Positions 35,487-41,998 of a stretch of 44,156 nucleotides of DNA are shown one piece after another; position 1 is the stretch's first letter, and every line of letters begins with the position of its first letter. A program made the position numbers and the translations under genes. The stretch is from an uncultured Bacteroidales bacterium. Lineage in GTDB: Bacteria; Bacteroidota; Bacteroidia; Bacteroidales; Paludibacteraceae. The stretch covers positions 1 to 44,156 of the forward strand of contig CACZEL010000021.1 of assembly GCA_902780235.1 (NCBI GenBank), given 5' to 3'. The notes beneath the pieces are model-generated. The model worked only from the letters and a program-made list of their open reading frames with translations, did no database searches and was not told where the DNA came from.

Positions 35487-36599
35487 ATGATAGATTTTAA
35501 TCGACCGACTCTTACGGGCAAGGAAGCCCATTATATGTACCAAGCGGTATATAACGGAAAGTTATCCGGAAACGGTATGTTCACCAAACGCTGTCAGGCG
35601 TGGTTCGAAGAGCACTACGGTTTTCGCAAAGCTCTTTTGACAACGTCAGGAACAGATGCACTCGAAATGTGCGCCATGCTCTGTGACCTGCAACCCGGCG
35701 ATGAGGTCATCATCCCGAGTTATACCTTTGTCAGCACGGCCTTGGCGTTTCTGCGCGAAGGAGCGAAAGTGGTGTTTGCCGATTCGATGAAGCGTAACCC
35801 GAACCTCGATGCCGAGTCGCTTGAAGCACTTATTACGCCGCGTACCAAGGTCATCGTGCCCGTTCATTATGCCGGTGTAGCATGCGACATGGACGCCATC
35901 ATGGCGGTCGCCGACAAGCATCATCTGCTCGTCGTCGAAGATGCCGCACAAGCCATCGACAGCTACTACAAATCAAACCTCAAACATCAAACATCAAACA
36001 TCCTGCCGTTAGGCAGTATCGGCCCCGGAGGTGAAGGTGGTCTGCTGGTGGTGAACGACGAGCGTTTTGTGCGTCGGGCAGAGATCATCTGGGAGAAAGG
36101 TACCAACCGTGCCGAGTTCTTCCGCGGTGAAGTGAATAAATACGGATGGGTCGATATGGGCTCTTCTTTCCTGCCCAGCGAAGTAAATGCCGCTTTCTTA
36201 TGGGCGCAACTGGAGAACTTGGATGCTATCCAGGCGAAGCGTAAGACGTTGTGGAACAGTTATTACCAGCAACTCAAACCGCTCGCGGACAAAGGATGTT
36301 TTTCCATGCCCGATATCCCGGAGTATGCGACGAACAATGCCCACATGTTCTACCTTGTGTTGCCGTCATTGGAAGCACGTACCGCTCTCATCAAATACCT
36401 CAAAGAGAACGGAGTAGGTGCGGTCTTCCATTATTTGAGCCTGCATAGCAGTGAGTTCTATAAGAACCGCCATGACGGTCGTCAACTGCCTGAATGTGAC
36501 CGCTATGCCGATTGCCTCGTGCGCCTGCCGCTCTTCTATGACTTGACGCTGGAACAAGTGAATACGATATGCGAACTGTTAAAGACATATTATCAGTAA
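35487..36599 (+). CDS. DegT/DnrJ/EryC1 aminotransferase (WecE/ArnB-like) lacking PLP-lysine segment
   Basis: 370 residues. Strong similarity to dTDP-4-amino-4,6-dideoxygalactose transaminase along its length (LLTTSGTDALEM, IPSYTFVSTALAF, VVEDAAQ with the PLP-contacting Asp152, EIIWEKGTNRAEFFRGEV, AHMFYLVLPS, AVFHYLSLHSS). However, between LGSIG (176-179) and GGEGG (181-185) the family normally has about 14 residues including FSFHETKN, which contains the lysine that holds PLP. Here only one Pro is present. Just upstream a TCAAACA array adds about ten residues. The protein as written cannot form the usual internal aldimine. Possible explanations are an inactive allele, misassembly or a new function. 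Its 3' end overlaps the next gene by 31 bases. Confidence 0.87.
   Translation: MIDFNRPTLTGKEAHYMYQAVYNGKLSGNGMFTKRCQAWFEEHYGFRKALLTTSGTDALEMCAMLCDLQPGDEVIIPSYTFVSTALAFLREGAKVVFADSMKRNPNLDAESLEALITPRTKVIVPVHYAGVACDMDAIMAVADKHHLLVVEDAAQAIDSYYKSNLKHQTSNILPLGSIGPGGEGGLLVVNDERFVRRAEIIWEKGTNRAEFFRGEVNKYGWVDMGSSFLPSEVNAAFLWAQLENLDAIQAKRKTLWNSYYQQLKPLADKGCFSMPDIPEYATNNAHMFYLVLPSLEARTALIKYLKENGVGAVFHYLSLHSSEFYKNRHDGRQLPECDRYADCLVRLPLFYDLTLEQVNTICELLKTYYQ
35973..36000 (+). repeat. 7-bp tandem array inside the aminotransferase gene (TCAAACA x4)
   Basis: TCAAACC followed by three TCAAACA units. It is in frame and encodes SNLKHQTSN-like sequence immediately before the missing PLP-lysine segment. Confidence 0.87.
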
Positions 36600-38146
36600 T
36601 TCTTCTGCTGTTCGGCATCGGCTGGTCCTTATGGTTCGTCTTTGCGGGATTCGGAAACCCGCAAGATCCGCTCTATTGGCTCTATAAGTACCAAACGCTC
36701 GAATGCGGATGGATGGCGATCGGAACGATCCTTACCGGCGGAGCCTTAGTGCGGCTCTTCGGAGCAAACCTGCTGATGCTGAGGCTCGCAGCATGGGTCA
36801 CGGTTGCATCTGCTATCGTGCTGCCGTACTGCTGTCTGCTCACCAAAGAGCAAAGACGCAACAATATTCATTGGCTGGCATTGGCTTTCGCCTTTATGAA
36901 CTACGGCGCTTTCCAGGAATTCAGTTCCGGCACCCTCACCGTCCTCCTCCTCTCCGCCATCTGGGTCTGTGCAGTCCAACGACCAACGACAAACGACAAA
37001 CGACAAATCCTGTCAGCCGTGCTGGCAGGTCTCGCCGTAACGGTCCGCTTCCCGAACATTCTTGTGCTGCTGATTCTTATCCCTTTATGGAAGAAACGCA
37101 GCCTATGGTTAGTACCTGTCGCGGTTTTATCTGCAGGGCTGATTTATCTAATCGGTTATGCCCTTATCACGCCGGTCTCGATGGATCCGGCGATGGGAAG
37201 TCATGGAGTAGGGGAGATGATCTCCGCCCTTTGGGACCGCGGCTCTGTCCTCTTGCTCTACCTTCTAATGTGGGGCGGCGTCATGGCGATAGGTCGTTTT
37301 TCCAACGACCAACGACAAATGACAAACGACCACGGCTCTGCCGATCGCCAGAAATTACCAATTGCCGCAGGCGTCATCGTCGGTGCCTTGCTCTGCTATT
37401 ACGTCTCGCGCGCCATCCCGACATGGAAATGGTATAATATGGACCTGACCTATCTCATCTCTGCAATGATTCTCGTTATAACGTTATACCGTTATACCGT
37501 TATCTCGAGAGATCGTGCGTTGTTGATAGGCGCTCTGCTCCTCATGATAGCGACCCTCGGTACCGATACGGCCTGGCTCAAACTCTTCCCTGCTGTCCTG
37601 TGTCTGCTGCCTGTGGCAGCGGTGCAGTACGAGGCTTCGATGCGGCAGTATCTCTTCCCTGTACTGCTGATCTTGGCGGTGACGGTAATGATCCGTTTCT
37701 CGATCAACAGTGTCGGCAGCAGTAACTTGCGCGTGTCGAACACCCCTTCGCAAGTAGCTCCTTATACCCATATTCGTATTACGGAGAAAGAAGAAGCATG
37801 GATGCAGCAGGTCCTTGCCGACTATTCATCGTTAAATGACCAAATGGTAAATGTTTTGGCCGTAGGACGTAACATGCATCTGATGCGTGCAATCACAGGC
37901 TGCGAGGCGGCGGTATATAATGAGTTCTGGTCGAATATTTTTGATTCCGTTTATACCACCAAATACGAACAGATCATTGAGGCACAACACCCGATCGTGT
38001 TCTGTTCTTTTGCGCCGAACTTCAAGAAAGAGACCGACCGCGATACCGAGTCATGTTTGGAGAACATGCTCCGTGCCCACGGCTACCACGAAATCGACCG
38101 CTCGGACTATAAATATATGATTTATATACCAACGACCAACGACTAA
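36569..38146 (+). CDS. Polytopic membrane protein, GT-C-like, with three internal repeat tracts
   Basis: 525 residues with about eleven helices and a C-terminal soluble part of about 130 residues. An acidic residue after the first helix (FGNPQDPLYW) is a candidate GT-C catalytic position. It is analogous in layout to the 29057 gene. Two CAACGAC arrays (encoding RPTTNDKRQ and SNDQRQMTND, in hydrophilic loops) and one GTTATACC array (encoding LVITLYRYTVIS) lie in frame. The end (TTND, stop) is also repeat-derived. The start ATG lies within the aminotransferase gene. A lipid-sugar donor GT-C role (as ArnT) is inferred from neighbours. Confidence 0.72.
   Translation: MRTVKDILSVILLLFGIGWSLWFVFAGFGNPQDPLYWLYKYQTLECGWMAIGTILTGGALVRLFGANLLMLRLAAWVTVASAIVLPYCCLLTKEQRRNNIHWLALAFAFMNYGAFQEFSSGTLTVLLLSAIWVCAVQRPTTNDKRQILSAVLAGLAVTVRFPNILVLLILIPLWKKRSLWLVPVAVLSAGLIYLIGYALITPVSMDPAMGSHGVGEMISALWDRGSVLLLYLLMWGGVMAIGRFSNDQRQMTNDHGSADRQKLPIAAGVIVGALLCYYVSRAIPTWKWYNMDLTYLISAMILVITLYRYTVISRDRALLIGALLLMIATLGTDTAWLKLFPAVLCLLPVAAVQYEASMRQYLFPVLLILAVTVMIRFSINSVGSSNLRVSNTPSQVAPYTHIRITEKEEAWMQQVLADYSSLNDQMVNVLAVGRNMHLMRAITGCEAAVYNEFWSNIFDSVYTTKYEQIIEAQHPIVFCSFAPNFKKETDRDTESCLENMLRAHGYHEIDRSDYKYMIYIPTTND
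36977..37004 (+). repeat. 7-bp tandem array in CDS (CAACGAC x4)
   Basis: CAACGAC, CAACGAC, AAACGAC and AAACGAC, in a loop of the GT-C-like protein. Confidence 0.88.
37303..37330 (+). repeat. 7-bp tandem array in CDS (CAACGAC x4), second tract
   Basis: CAACGAC, CAACGAC, AAATGAC and AAACGAC. Same unit as 36977-37004 and 38130-38157. Confidence 0.88.
37475..37506 (+). repeat. 8-bp tandem array in CDS (GTTATACC x4)
   Basis: GTTATAAC, GTTATACC, GTTATACC and GTTATCTC, encoding part of a hydrophobic helix. Confidence 0.85.
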
Positions 38147-38157
38147 CGACTAATGAC
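38130..38157 (+). repeat. 7-bp tandem array (CAACGAC x4) holding a stop and a start
   Basis: CAACGAC, CAACGAC, TAACGAC and TAATGAC. The GT-C gene stop TAA (38144-38146) and the holA ATG (38153-38155) both fall in the array. Confidence 0.9.
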
Positions 38158-39199
38158 AGCAAAATTCCCCGATATAATGGCCGCATTGAAGGCCGGAACA
38201 TACGCACCGATCTATGTGCTGTGCGGCGAAGAACCTTATTATATGGATCGCGTGTATGAGTTCATCGCGGAGAACGCTTTGGACGAGATGGCGCGTGAGT
38301 TTGACCAGCAGATCGTCTATGGACGTGACCTGCAGGGCGCTGATATAGCGCCCGTCATCAGTGCCGCTCGCGGCTATGCCATGATGGGGGGACGAAAAGT
38401 GGTCATCGTGCGCGAAGCGCAGACGATCAAAAAATGGGAAGCGCTTGAAGCCTACTTATCGGCGATCATGCCGCAGACCGTACTCGTCATCTGCTATAAT
38501 GGCAAACCCGACAAACGGCAGAATATATGGAAGAAAGTAGCGGAACATCCGCAGGTTCTTTGGATGCAGTCCGACAAACTGCGTGACTACGAGGTCGAAC
38601 GCTGGATCAATAATTATATTCAGGAATATAACAGCCAACAGCTAATAGCTAACAGCCAACAGCTGAAGATCGATCCGAAAATAGCACCGCTGTTGGCTGA
38701 TCACATCGGTACGGACCTCTCGGCTATTGTAGGAGCCTTGGATAAACTGATCGCGGGTCGTCCGGAAGGTGTCAATGTCATCGATGCCGCACTCGTCGAG
38801 CGCAATATCGGTATCTCCAAGGACTATAACATCATGGAGATGCAAGCGGCGATCATACGCGGCGATGTGGTGAAAGCCAACCGTATCGCGCAGTATTTCG
38901 CGTCAACGAAAGACCATGTGATGATTCGCGAAATAGCGCCGCTGTTCACCTTCTTCTCCAATCTGCTGATGTACCATTACATGCCGTATAAATCGCAAGC
39001 TTTTGTTGCGAAAGAGTTAGGCATCAATCCGTATTTCGTGAAGGATTACGAGATGGCGGCAAGACGTTACCCTGCCGGCAAAACCTTTCTTATTGTGGGC
39101 TATCTGCGGGAGATGGACGCGCGGCTAAAGGGAATTAACAACCCCTCAGCGAAGGACGCCGATCTGTGGAAAGAACTCATCTTCAAGATCATGCACTAA
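38153..39199 (+). CDS. holA: DNA polymerase III subunit delta
   Basis: 348 residues. The clamp-loader delta subunit, which opens the beta clamp. Recognised from APIYVLCGEEPYYMDRVYEFI at the start, GGRKVVIVREAQ, the middle ADHIGTDLSAIVGALDKL, and the C-terminal helices. Residues 160-171 (NSQQLIANSQQL) are encoded by a 7-bp array and look inserted between domains; the reading frame is kept. The stop is 54 bases inside the convergent lipoprotein gene. The ATG is in the CAACGAC array, so upstream glycan transcription probably reads into it. Confidence 0.93.
   Translation: MTAKFPDIMAALKAGTYAPIYVLCGEEPYYMDRVYEFIAENALDEMAREFDQQIVYGRDLQGADIAPVISAARGYAMMGGRKVVIVREAQTIKKWEALEAYLSAIMPQTVLVICYNGKPDKRQNIWKKVAEHPQVLWMQSDKLRDYEVERWINNYIQEYNSQQLIANSQQLKIDPKIAPLLADHIGTDLSAIVGALDKLIAGRPEGVNVIDAALVERNIGISKDYNIMEMQAAIIRGDVVKANRIAQYFASTKDHVMIREIAPLFTFFSNLLMYHYMPYKSQAFVAKELGINPYFVKDYEMAARRYPAGKTFLIVGYLREMDARLKGINNPSAKDADLWKELIFKIMH
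38630..38664 (+). repeat. 7-bp tandem array inside holA (AACAGCN x5)
   Basis: AACAGCC, AACAGCT, AATAGCT, AACAGCC and AACAGCT. The unit is the reverse complement of the TTAGCTG family at 9632-9659. Confidence 0.9.
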
Positions 39200-39667
39200 G
39201 GGATTCCAAGTGGTCGGCAGACCATGTTGCGTCACCCATAGAACACTATCCAAATCGGTACGAGTGAAGACTTTTTCTTCCTCGTCCGATTTTTTCTTGT
39301 TTTTGTTCATTGCCATATCCAGTTCGGCTTGATGGGCGGCTACGTACGCATTCTCCTCGGCTTCCAACTCGCGGAGCACTTTCGGATAGATCTTATTGAA
39401 GAACTGCGGATGGGCGGTGTACCAGACGAGCGAAGAGTCAAACTGTGCCTGCGTAATACCGTGTTTCTCTAACACTTGCGCATAGTACAGATCCCGCTCT
39501 TCGTGGGCGTCAAATCGAACACCCGACGCTTGGATCGCACCTTCCGTCTTATGCAGATCAATCAGCACGCGCCGCATCTCGCCCGAGTGCAAGATACCCT
39601 TCGGCCTGCAACCGGTCAGTACGAGCGCGCAAAGCAGAATAAACCCTATTTGTTGTAATGTCGTCAT
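39146..39667 (-). CDS. DUF4296-type lipoprotein
   Basis: 173 residues with a lipoprotein signal ([20 protein letters not shown], lipidated Cys20). The family is found next to lspA in Bacteroidota and has no known function. The mature part has MRRVLIDLHKTEGAI and KHGITQAQFDSSLVWYTAHP, matching the DUF4296 core. An Asp/Glu/Lys-rich segment follows. Its start overlaps the lspA stop by ATGA. Its last 54 bases are antisense to holA. It is the third gene of the metK operon. Confidence 0.85.
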   Translation of the reverse strand: MTTLQQIGFILLCALVLTGCRPKGILHSGEMRRVLIDLHKTEGAIQASGVRFDAHEERDLYYAQVLEKHGITQAQFDSSLVWYTAHPQFFNKIYPKVLRELEAEENAYVAAHQAELDMAMNKNKKKSDEEEKVFTRTDLDSVLWVTQHGLPTTWNPLVHDLEDEFFPQIGVLR

Positions 39668-40236
39668 GACGTTTTCTCGTCCGTATTTTTACTCACCTCT
39701 TTCATGTAAAAGAGCAGGATCACGATCACGGCACAGGTGATGCAACTGTCCGCAAAATTGAACACAGGACGGAAGAAGATCACTTCGCCCGCACTGTTGC
39801 GAATCAGCGGAAAATAGAACATATCCACCACTTTGCCGTAGAACCAATCGGCGTAGCCGAAGAGCTTGCCGTAGAACACGCAGTCGATGATGTTGCCCAA
39901 CGCGCCGGCGATGATGAATGCGATGCACGCAATATAGCCGTCCGGCGTCTCGGGCTTTTTGCTGATCACATGGATGTACCAGCCGAGCAAACCTACCGCC
40001 AAGAGACGGAAGAGCGTCAGCGCTAACTTGCTGAACCACTCGATGCCGAAGGCCATGCCGTTGTTCTCTACGAAACAAATCCAAAACCACGAGAAGACCT
40101 CATGGCTCTCGCCCAGCGCAAAATTGCGAACCACCATCAGTTTGATGATCTGATCCAGTACAACTGCACTGAACACGATACTGATTACAGCCCAAATGCG
40201 CTTTTTACTTCTGTCAATCGATTCAATTTCTCCCAT
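39664..40236 (-). CDS. lspA: Lipoprotein signal peptidase (signal peptidase II)
   Basis: 190 residues with four membrane helices. It cleaves the signal peptide of prolipoproteins after diacylglyceryl modification. The two catalytic aspartates are Asp138 (KVVDMF) and Asp163 (FNFADSC). Other conserved blocks are [16 protein letters not shown] and GNIID (the usual Arg after this Asp is Cys here). The start lies 52 bases inside metK, since no later start leaves the first helix complete. It is followed by a lipoprotein gene that is presumably its own substrate. Confidence 0.92.
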   Translation of the reverse strand: MGEIESIDRSKKRIWAVISIVFSAVVLDQIIKLMVVRNFALGESHEVFSWFWICFVENNGMAFGIEWFSKLALTLFRLLAVGLLGWYIHVISKKPETPDGYIACIAFIIAGALGNIIDCVFYGKLFGYADWFYGKVVDMFYFPLIRNSAGEVIFFRPVFNFADSCITCAVIVILLFYMKEVSKNTDEKTS

Positions 40237-41468
40237 GTGAATAATTCTACTTCGCGGGTGAATGTATTTCCGTCCGAGTCGAAGAAAGTCTTCGTTACGA
40301 CCTCGTTCGTGCGGCCTACATGACCGTATTTGGCGGTCTCTTCGTACATCGGTTGGGTCAACTTAAGATCACGGATGATAGCGGCGGGACGAAGGTCAAA
40401 CAGCTCGTTCACCTTAGCGGCTATCTCGGCGTCGCTCATCTTCACTTGTGCCGTACCGTAGGTGTTGACATAGAGCGAGACGGGTTTGGCTACGCCGATC
40501 GCATAACTAACCTGCACCAAAGCCTCGTGCGCTACGCCGGCGGCTACCAAATGCTTCGCGATCCAACGAGCGGCGTAAGCCGCCGAACGATCCACTTTCG
40601 ATGGGTCCTTGCCGCTGAAGGCACCGCCTCCGTGCGCACCGCGACCGCCGTAGGTATCGACGATGATCTTACGTCCGGTCAGACCCGTGTCTCCGTGAGG
40701 ACCGCCGATCACGAAATTACCCGTCGGGTTAACCAACAACTTCGCGTTCTTGTCTGCCAAAAACTCATGCAGCAGATGGCTGTACCGGCTGTCACGCGTT
40801 GCTACACGAGGCAGGAGAATGTCAATCACATCTTGCTTGATTAGTTCAGGCGTTACCTTTGTACCTTGTCCTTTGTCACTTTGTACATACTCATCATGTT
40901 GCGTACTCAGCACGATCGTATCGATACGAACCGGTTGGTTCTGCTCGTCGTACTCGATCGTCACCTGACTCTTGCTGTCCGGACGCAGATAGGTCATCTG
41001 TTGTCCTTCCTTGCGGATACGCGCAAGCGTATAAACCAAGGTATGGGCGAGATCCAAGGTCAACGGCATATAGTTATCCGTCTCGTCGGTCGCATAGCCG
41101 AACATCATACCTTGGTCACCGGCGCCTTGCTCCTCTTCGGTCGCACGACTCACACCCATGTTGATATCGGCTGACTGCGCGTGCAAGGCGGTCAAGATAC
41201 CGCAACTCTCCGCTTCGAACTTATACTCCGCTTTGGTGTAACCGATATCGGCGATCGTCTTGCGGGCGATTTTCTGGATATCCACCCATCCTTTGCAACT
41301 CACCTCTCCGGCTACAACCACTTGTCCGGTCGTACACAAGGTCTCACACGCTACGTGCGCCTGCGCGTCCTGCGCTAACATATTGTCCAGTATCGCATCT
41401 GATATCTGGTCACTCACTTTGTCCGGATGTCCTTCCGACACCGATTCTGATGTAAATAAATAATGCAT
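40185..41468 (-). CDS. metK: S-adenosylmethionine synthetase
   Basis: 427 residues. It makes SAM from methionine and ATP. Signatures: [16 protein letters not shown] (13-28), [15 protein letters not shown] (115-129) and [19 protein letters not shown]. Residues 195-205 ([11 protein letters not shown]) follow the conserved VLSTQHDE and are encoded by a 7-bp array, apparently inserted in a surface loop. The ATG is 39 bases after the terminator-like hairpin, which itself follows a SAM-II aptamer, so expression should fall when SAM is abundant. metK is co-transcribed with lspA and the DUF4296 lipoprotein gene. Confidence 0.96.
   Translation of the reverse strand: MHYLFTSESVSEGHPDKVSDQISDAILDNMLAQDAQAHVACETLCTTGQVVVAGEVSCKGWVDIQKIARKTIADIGYTKAEYKFEAESCGILTALHAQSADINMGVSRATEEEQGAGDQGMMFGYATDETDNYMPLTLDLAHTLVYTLARIRKEGQQMTYLRPDSKSQVTIEYDEQNQPVRIDTIVLSTQHDEYVQSDKGQGTKVTPELIKQDVIDILLPRVATRDSRYSHLLHEFLADKNAKLLVNPTGNFVIGGPHGDTGLTGRKIIVDTYGGRGAHGGGAFSGKDPSKVDRSAAYAARWIAKHLVAAGVAHEALVQVSYAIGVAKPVSLYVNTYGTAQVKMSDAEIAAKVNELFDLRPAAIIRDLKLTQPMYEETAKYGHVGRTNEVVTKTFFDSDGNTFTREVELFTWEKLNRLTEVKSAFGL
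40855..40886 (-). repeat. 7-bp tandem array inside metK
   Basis: On the minus strand, GTACAAA, GTGACAAA, GGACAAG and GTACAAA: three units of seven and one of eight. It encodes about eleven residues extra to the usual MetK loop. Confidence 0.7.
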
Positions 41469-41473
41469 TATAA

Positions 41474-41506
41474 CGTTTTAACAATTTAACAGTTTAACGG
41501 TTTAAC
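41474..41506 (-). repeat. 8-bp tandem array before metK (GTTAAANN x4)
   Basis: On the minus strand, GTTAAACC, GTTAAACT, GTTAAATT and GTTAAAAC, directly after the terminator T-run and ending six bases before the metK ATG. Confidence 0.87.
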
Positions 41507-41532
41507 AAAAAAGCAGCCACGCGGCTGCTTTT
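41507..41532 (-). terminator. Terminator hairpin in the metK leader
   Basis: Minus-strand AAAAGCAGCC-GCGT-GGCTGCTTTT with six T residues: a 10-bp stem with a U-tract, the classic intrinsic terminator form. It lies between the SAM-II aptamer and metK, so it is probably an attenuator rather than the end of a gene. Confidence 0.8.
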
Positions 41533-41540
41533 GTCTCAAT

Positions 41541-41587
41541 TTTTAGCATTTTTTTACGAGGTTGCAAGCAGTCAAATCCATCCTCGT
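41541..41587 (-). promoter_or_regulatory. SAM-II riboswitch controlling metK
   Basis: On the minus strand, stem P1 is ACGAGG/CCTCGT (41582-41587 with 41556-41561). Its loop reads GATTTGACTGCTTGCAACC and the 3' tail AAAAAAATGCTAAAA, which closely follow the SAM-II consensus (GAUUUG, UUGCAA, and GCUAAA pairing back into the loop as a pseudoknot). The element starts about ten bases after the expected transcription start and stands in front of metK, the SAM synthetase gene. SAM-II is best known from alphaproteobacteria. The identification is by consensus recall and not by a covariance search. Confidence 0.9.
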
Positions 41588-41602
41588 TATCGAAATCGGC
41601 TG

Positions 41603-41633
41603 CAAAGGTACTGCTTTTTTTTGACATATGCAA
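41603..41633 (-). promoter_or_regulatory. metK promoter
   Basis: Minus-strand TTG (41631-41633), a 20-base spacer and TACCTTTG (41603-41610), with the TTGCATATGTC extension. The transcript would start near 41596, just ahead of the riboswitch stem. Confidence 0.85.
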
Positions 41634-41806
41634 GCCTGCGTGTGATTTTTTCTTATTTTTTTTAGCAAGTACATCATCTGCGATGACGTGAGGAAACATT
41701 CTTTTGTTTTTATGTGATATATTGTTCTTCGTTTGTTAGCCCGGCATCGTATGCCGGTCATTTTTCTCTTTGTCATGTGCGCGGGGCGTCAGACCCGCGA
41801 TATATT
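41603..41806 (-). repeat. REP-type dispersed repeat, copy C
   Basis: The inverted, diverged counterpart of 4447-4646. Shared parts in order: the CGCGGG/CCCGCG hairpin (41780-41799), CCGGCAT-CGT-ATGCCGG (41741-41757), the REP hairpin (41672-41688, loop GCA instead of GAA) and the promoter at its end. Together with the metK leader and the elements below, it fills the 530-base gap between metK and the secreted-protein gene. Confidence 0.75.
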
Positions 41807-41819
41807 TCTCCCCACACTC

Positions 41820-41867
41820 GGCGTTTTTCTCTTGTATCCGTCCAATCTTGGCGGATAGAAAAACGCC
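41820..41867. other. Long hairpin, unknown role
   Basis: GGCGTTTTTCT (41820-41830) pairs with AGAAAAACGCC (41857-41867), enclosing an inner stem ATCCG/CGGAT with CCAA/TTGG and a two-base loop. No T-run follows on either strand. It may be part of the REP-type region or a structured RNA end. Confidence 0.5.
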
Positions 41868-41908
41868 GCCTTTGATTCTTCCTCTTCCGCCGACTATTAG
41901 TCCGCATC

Positions 41909-41932
41909 AAAAAAGGCAGCGACATCTCTGCC
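41909..41932 (-). terminator. Intrinsic terminator of the secreted-protein gene
   Basis: Minus-strand GGCAG-AGATGTCG-CTGCC followed by TTTTTT, about 70 bases after the stop at 41999. Confidence 0.72.
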
Positions 41933-41998
41933 GCCGCCCATTATTTCACCTTATCTCCTTGCAAGTTATTGGTCTTGTTTCTGCGGAGGAATTATATA

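Noticed and set aside
8504-41506. Tandem arrays read as CRISPR
   Set aside because: Units are 7-8 bp with no spacers, three to five copies and different sequence at each locus. No cas genes are present.
4447-41806. The two inverted REP-type repeats as the ends of a 37-kb mobile element
   Set aside because: The interval is ordinary core genome, the copies are diverged, and no target duplication or integrase is seen.
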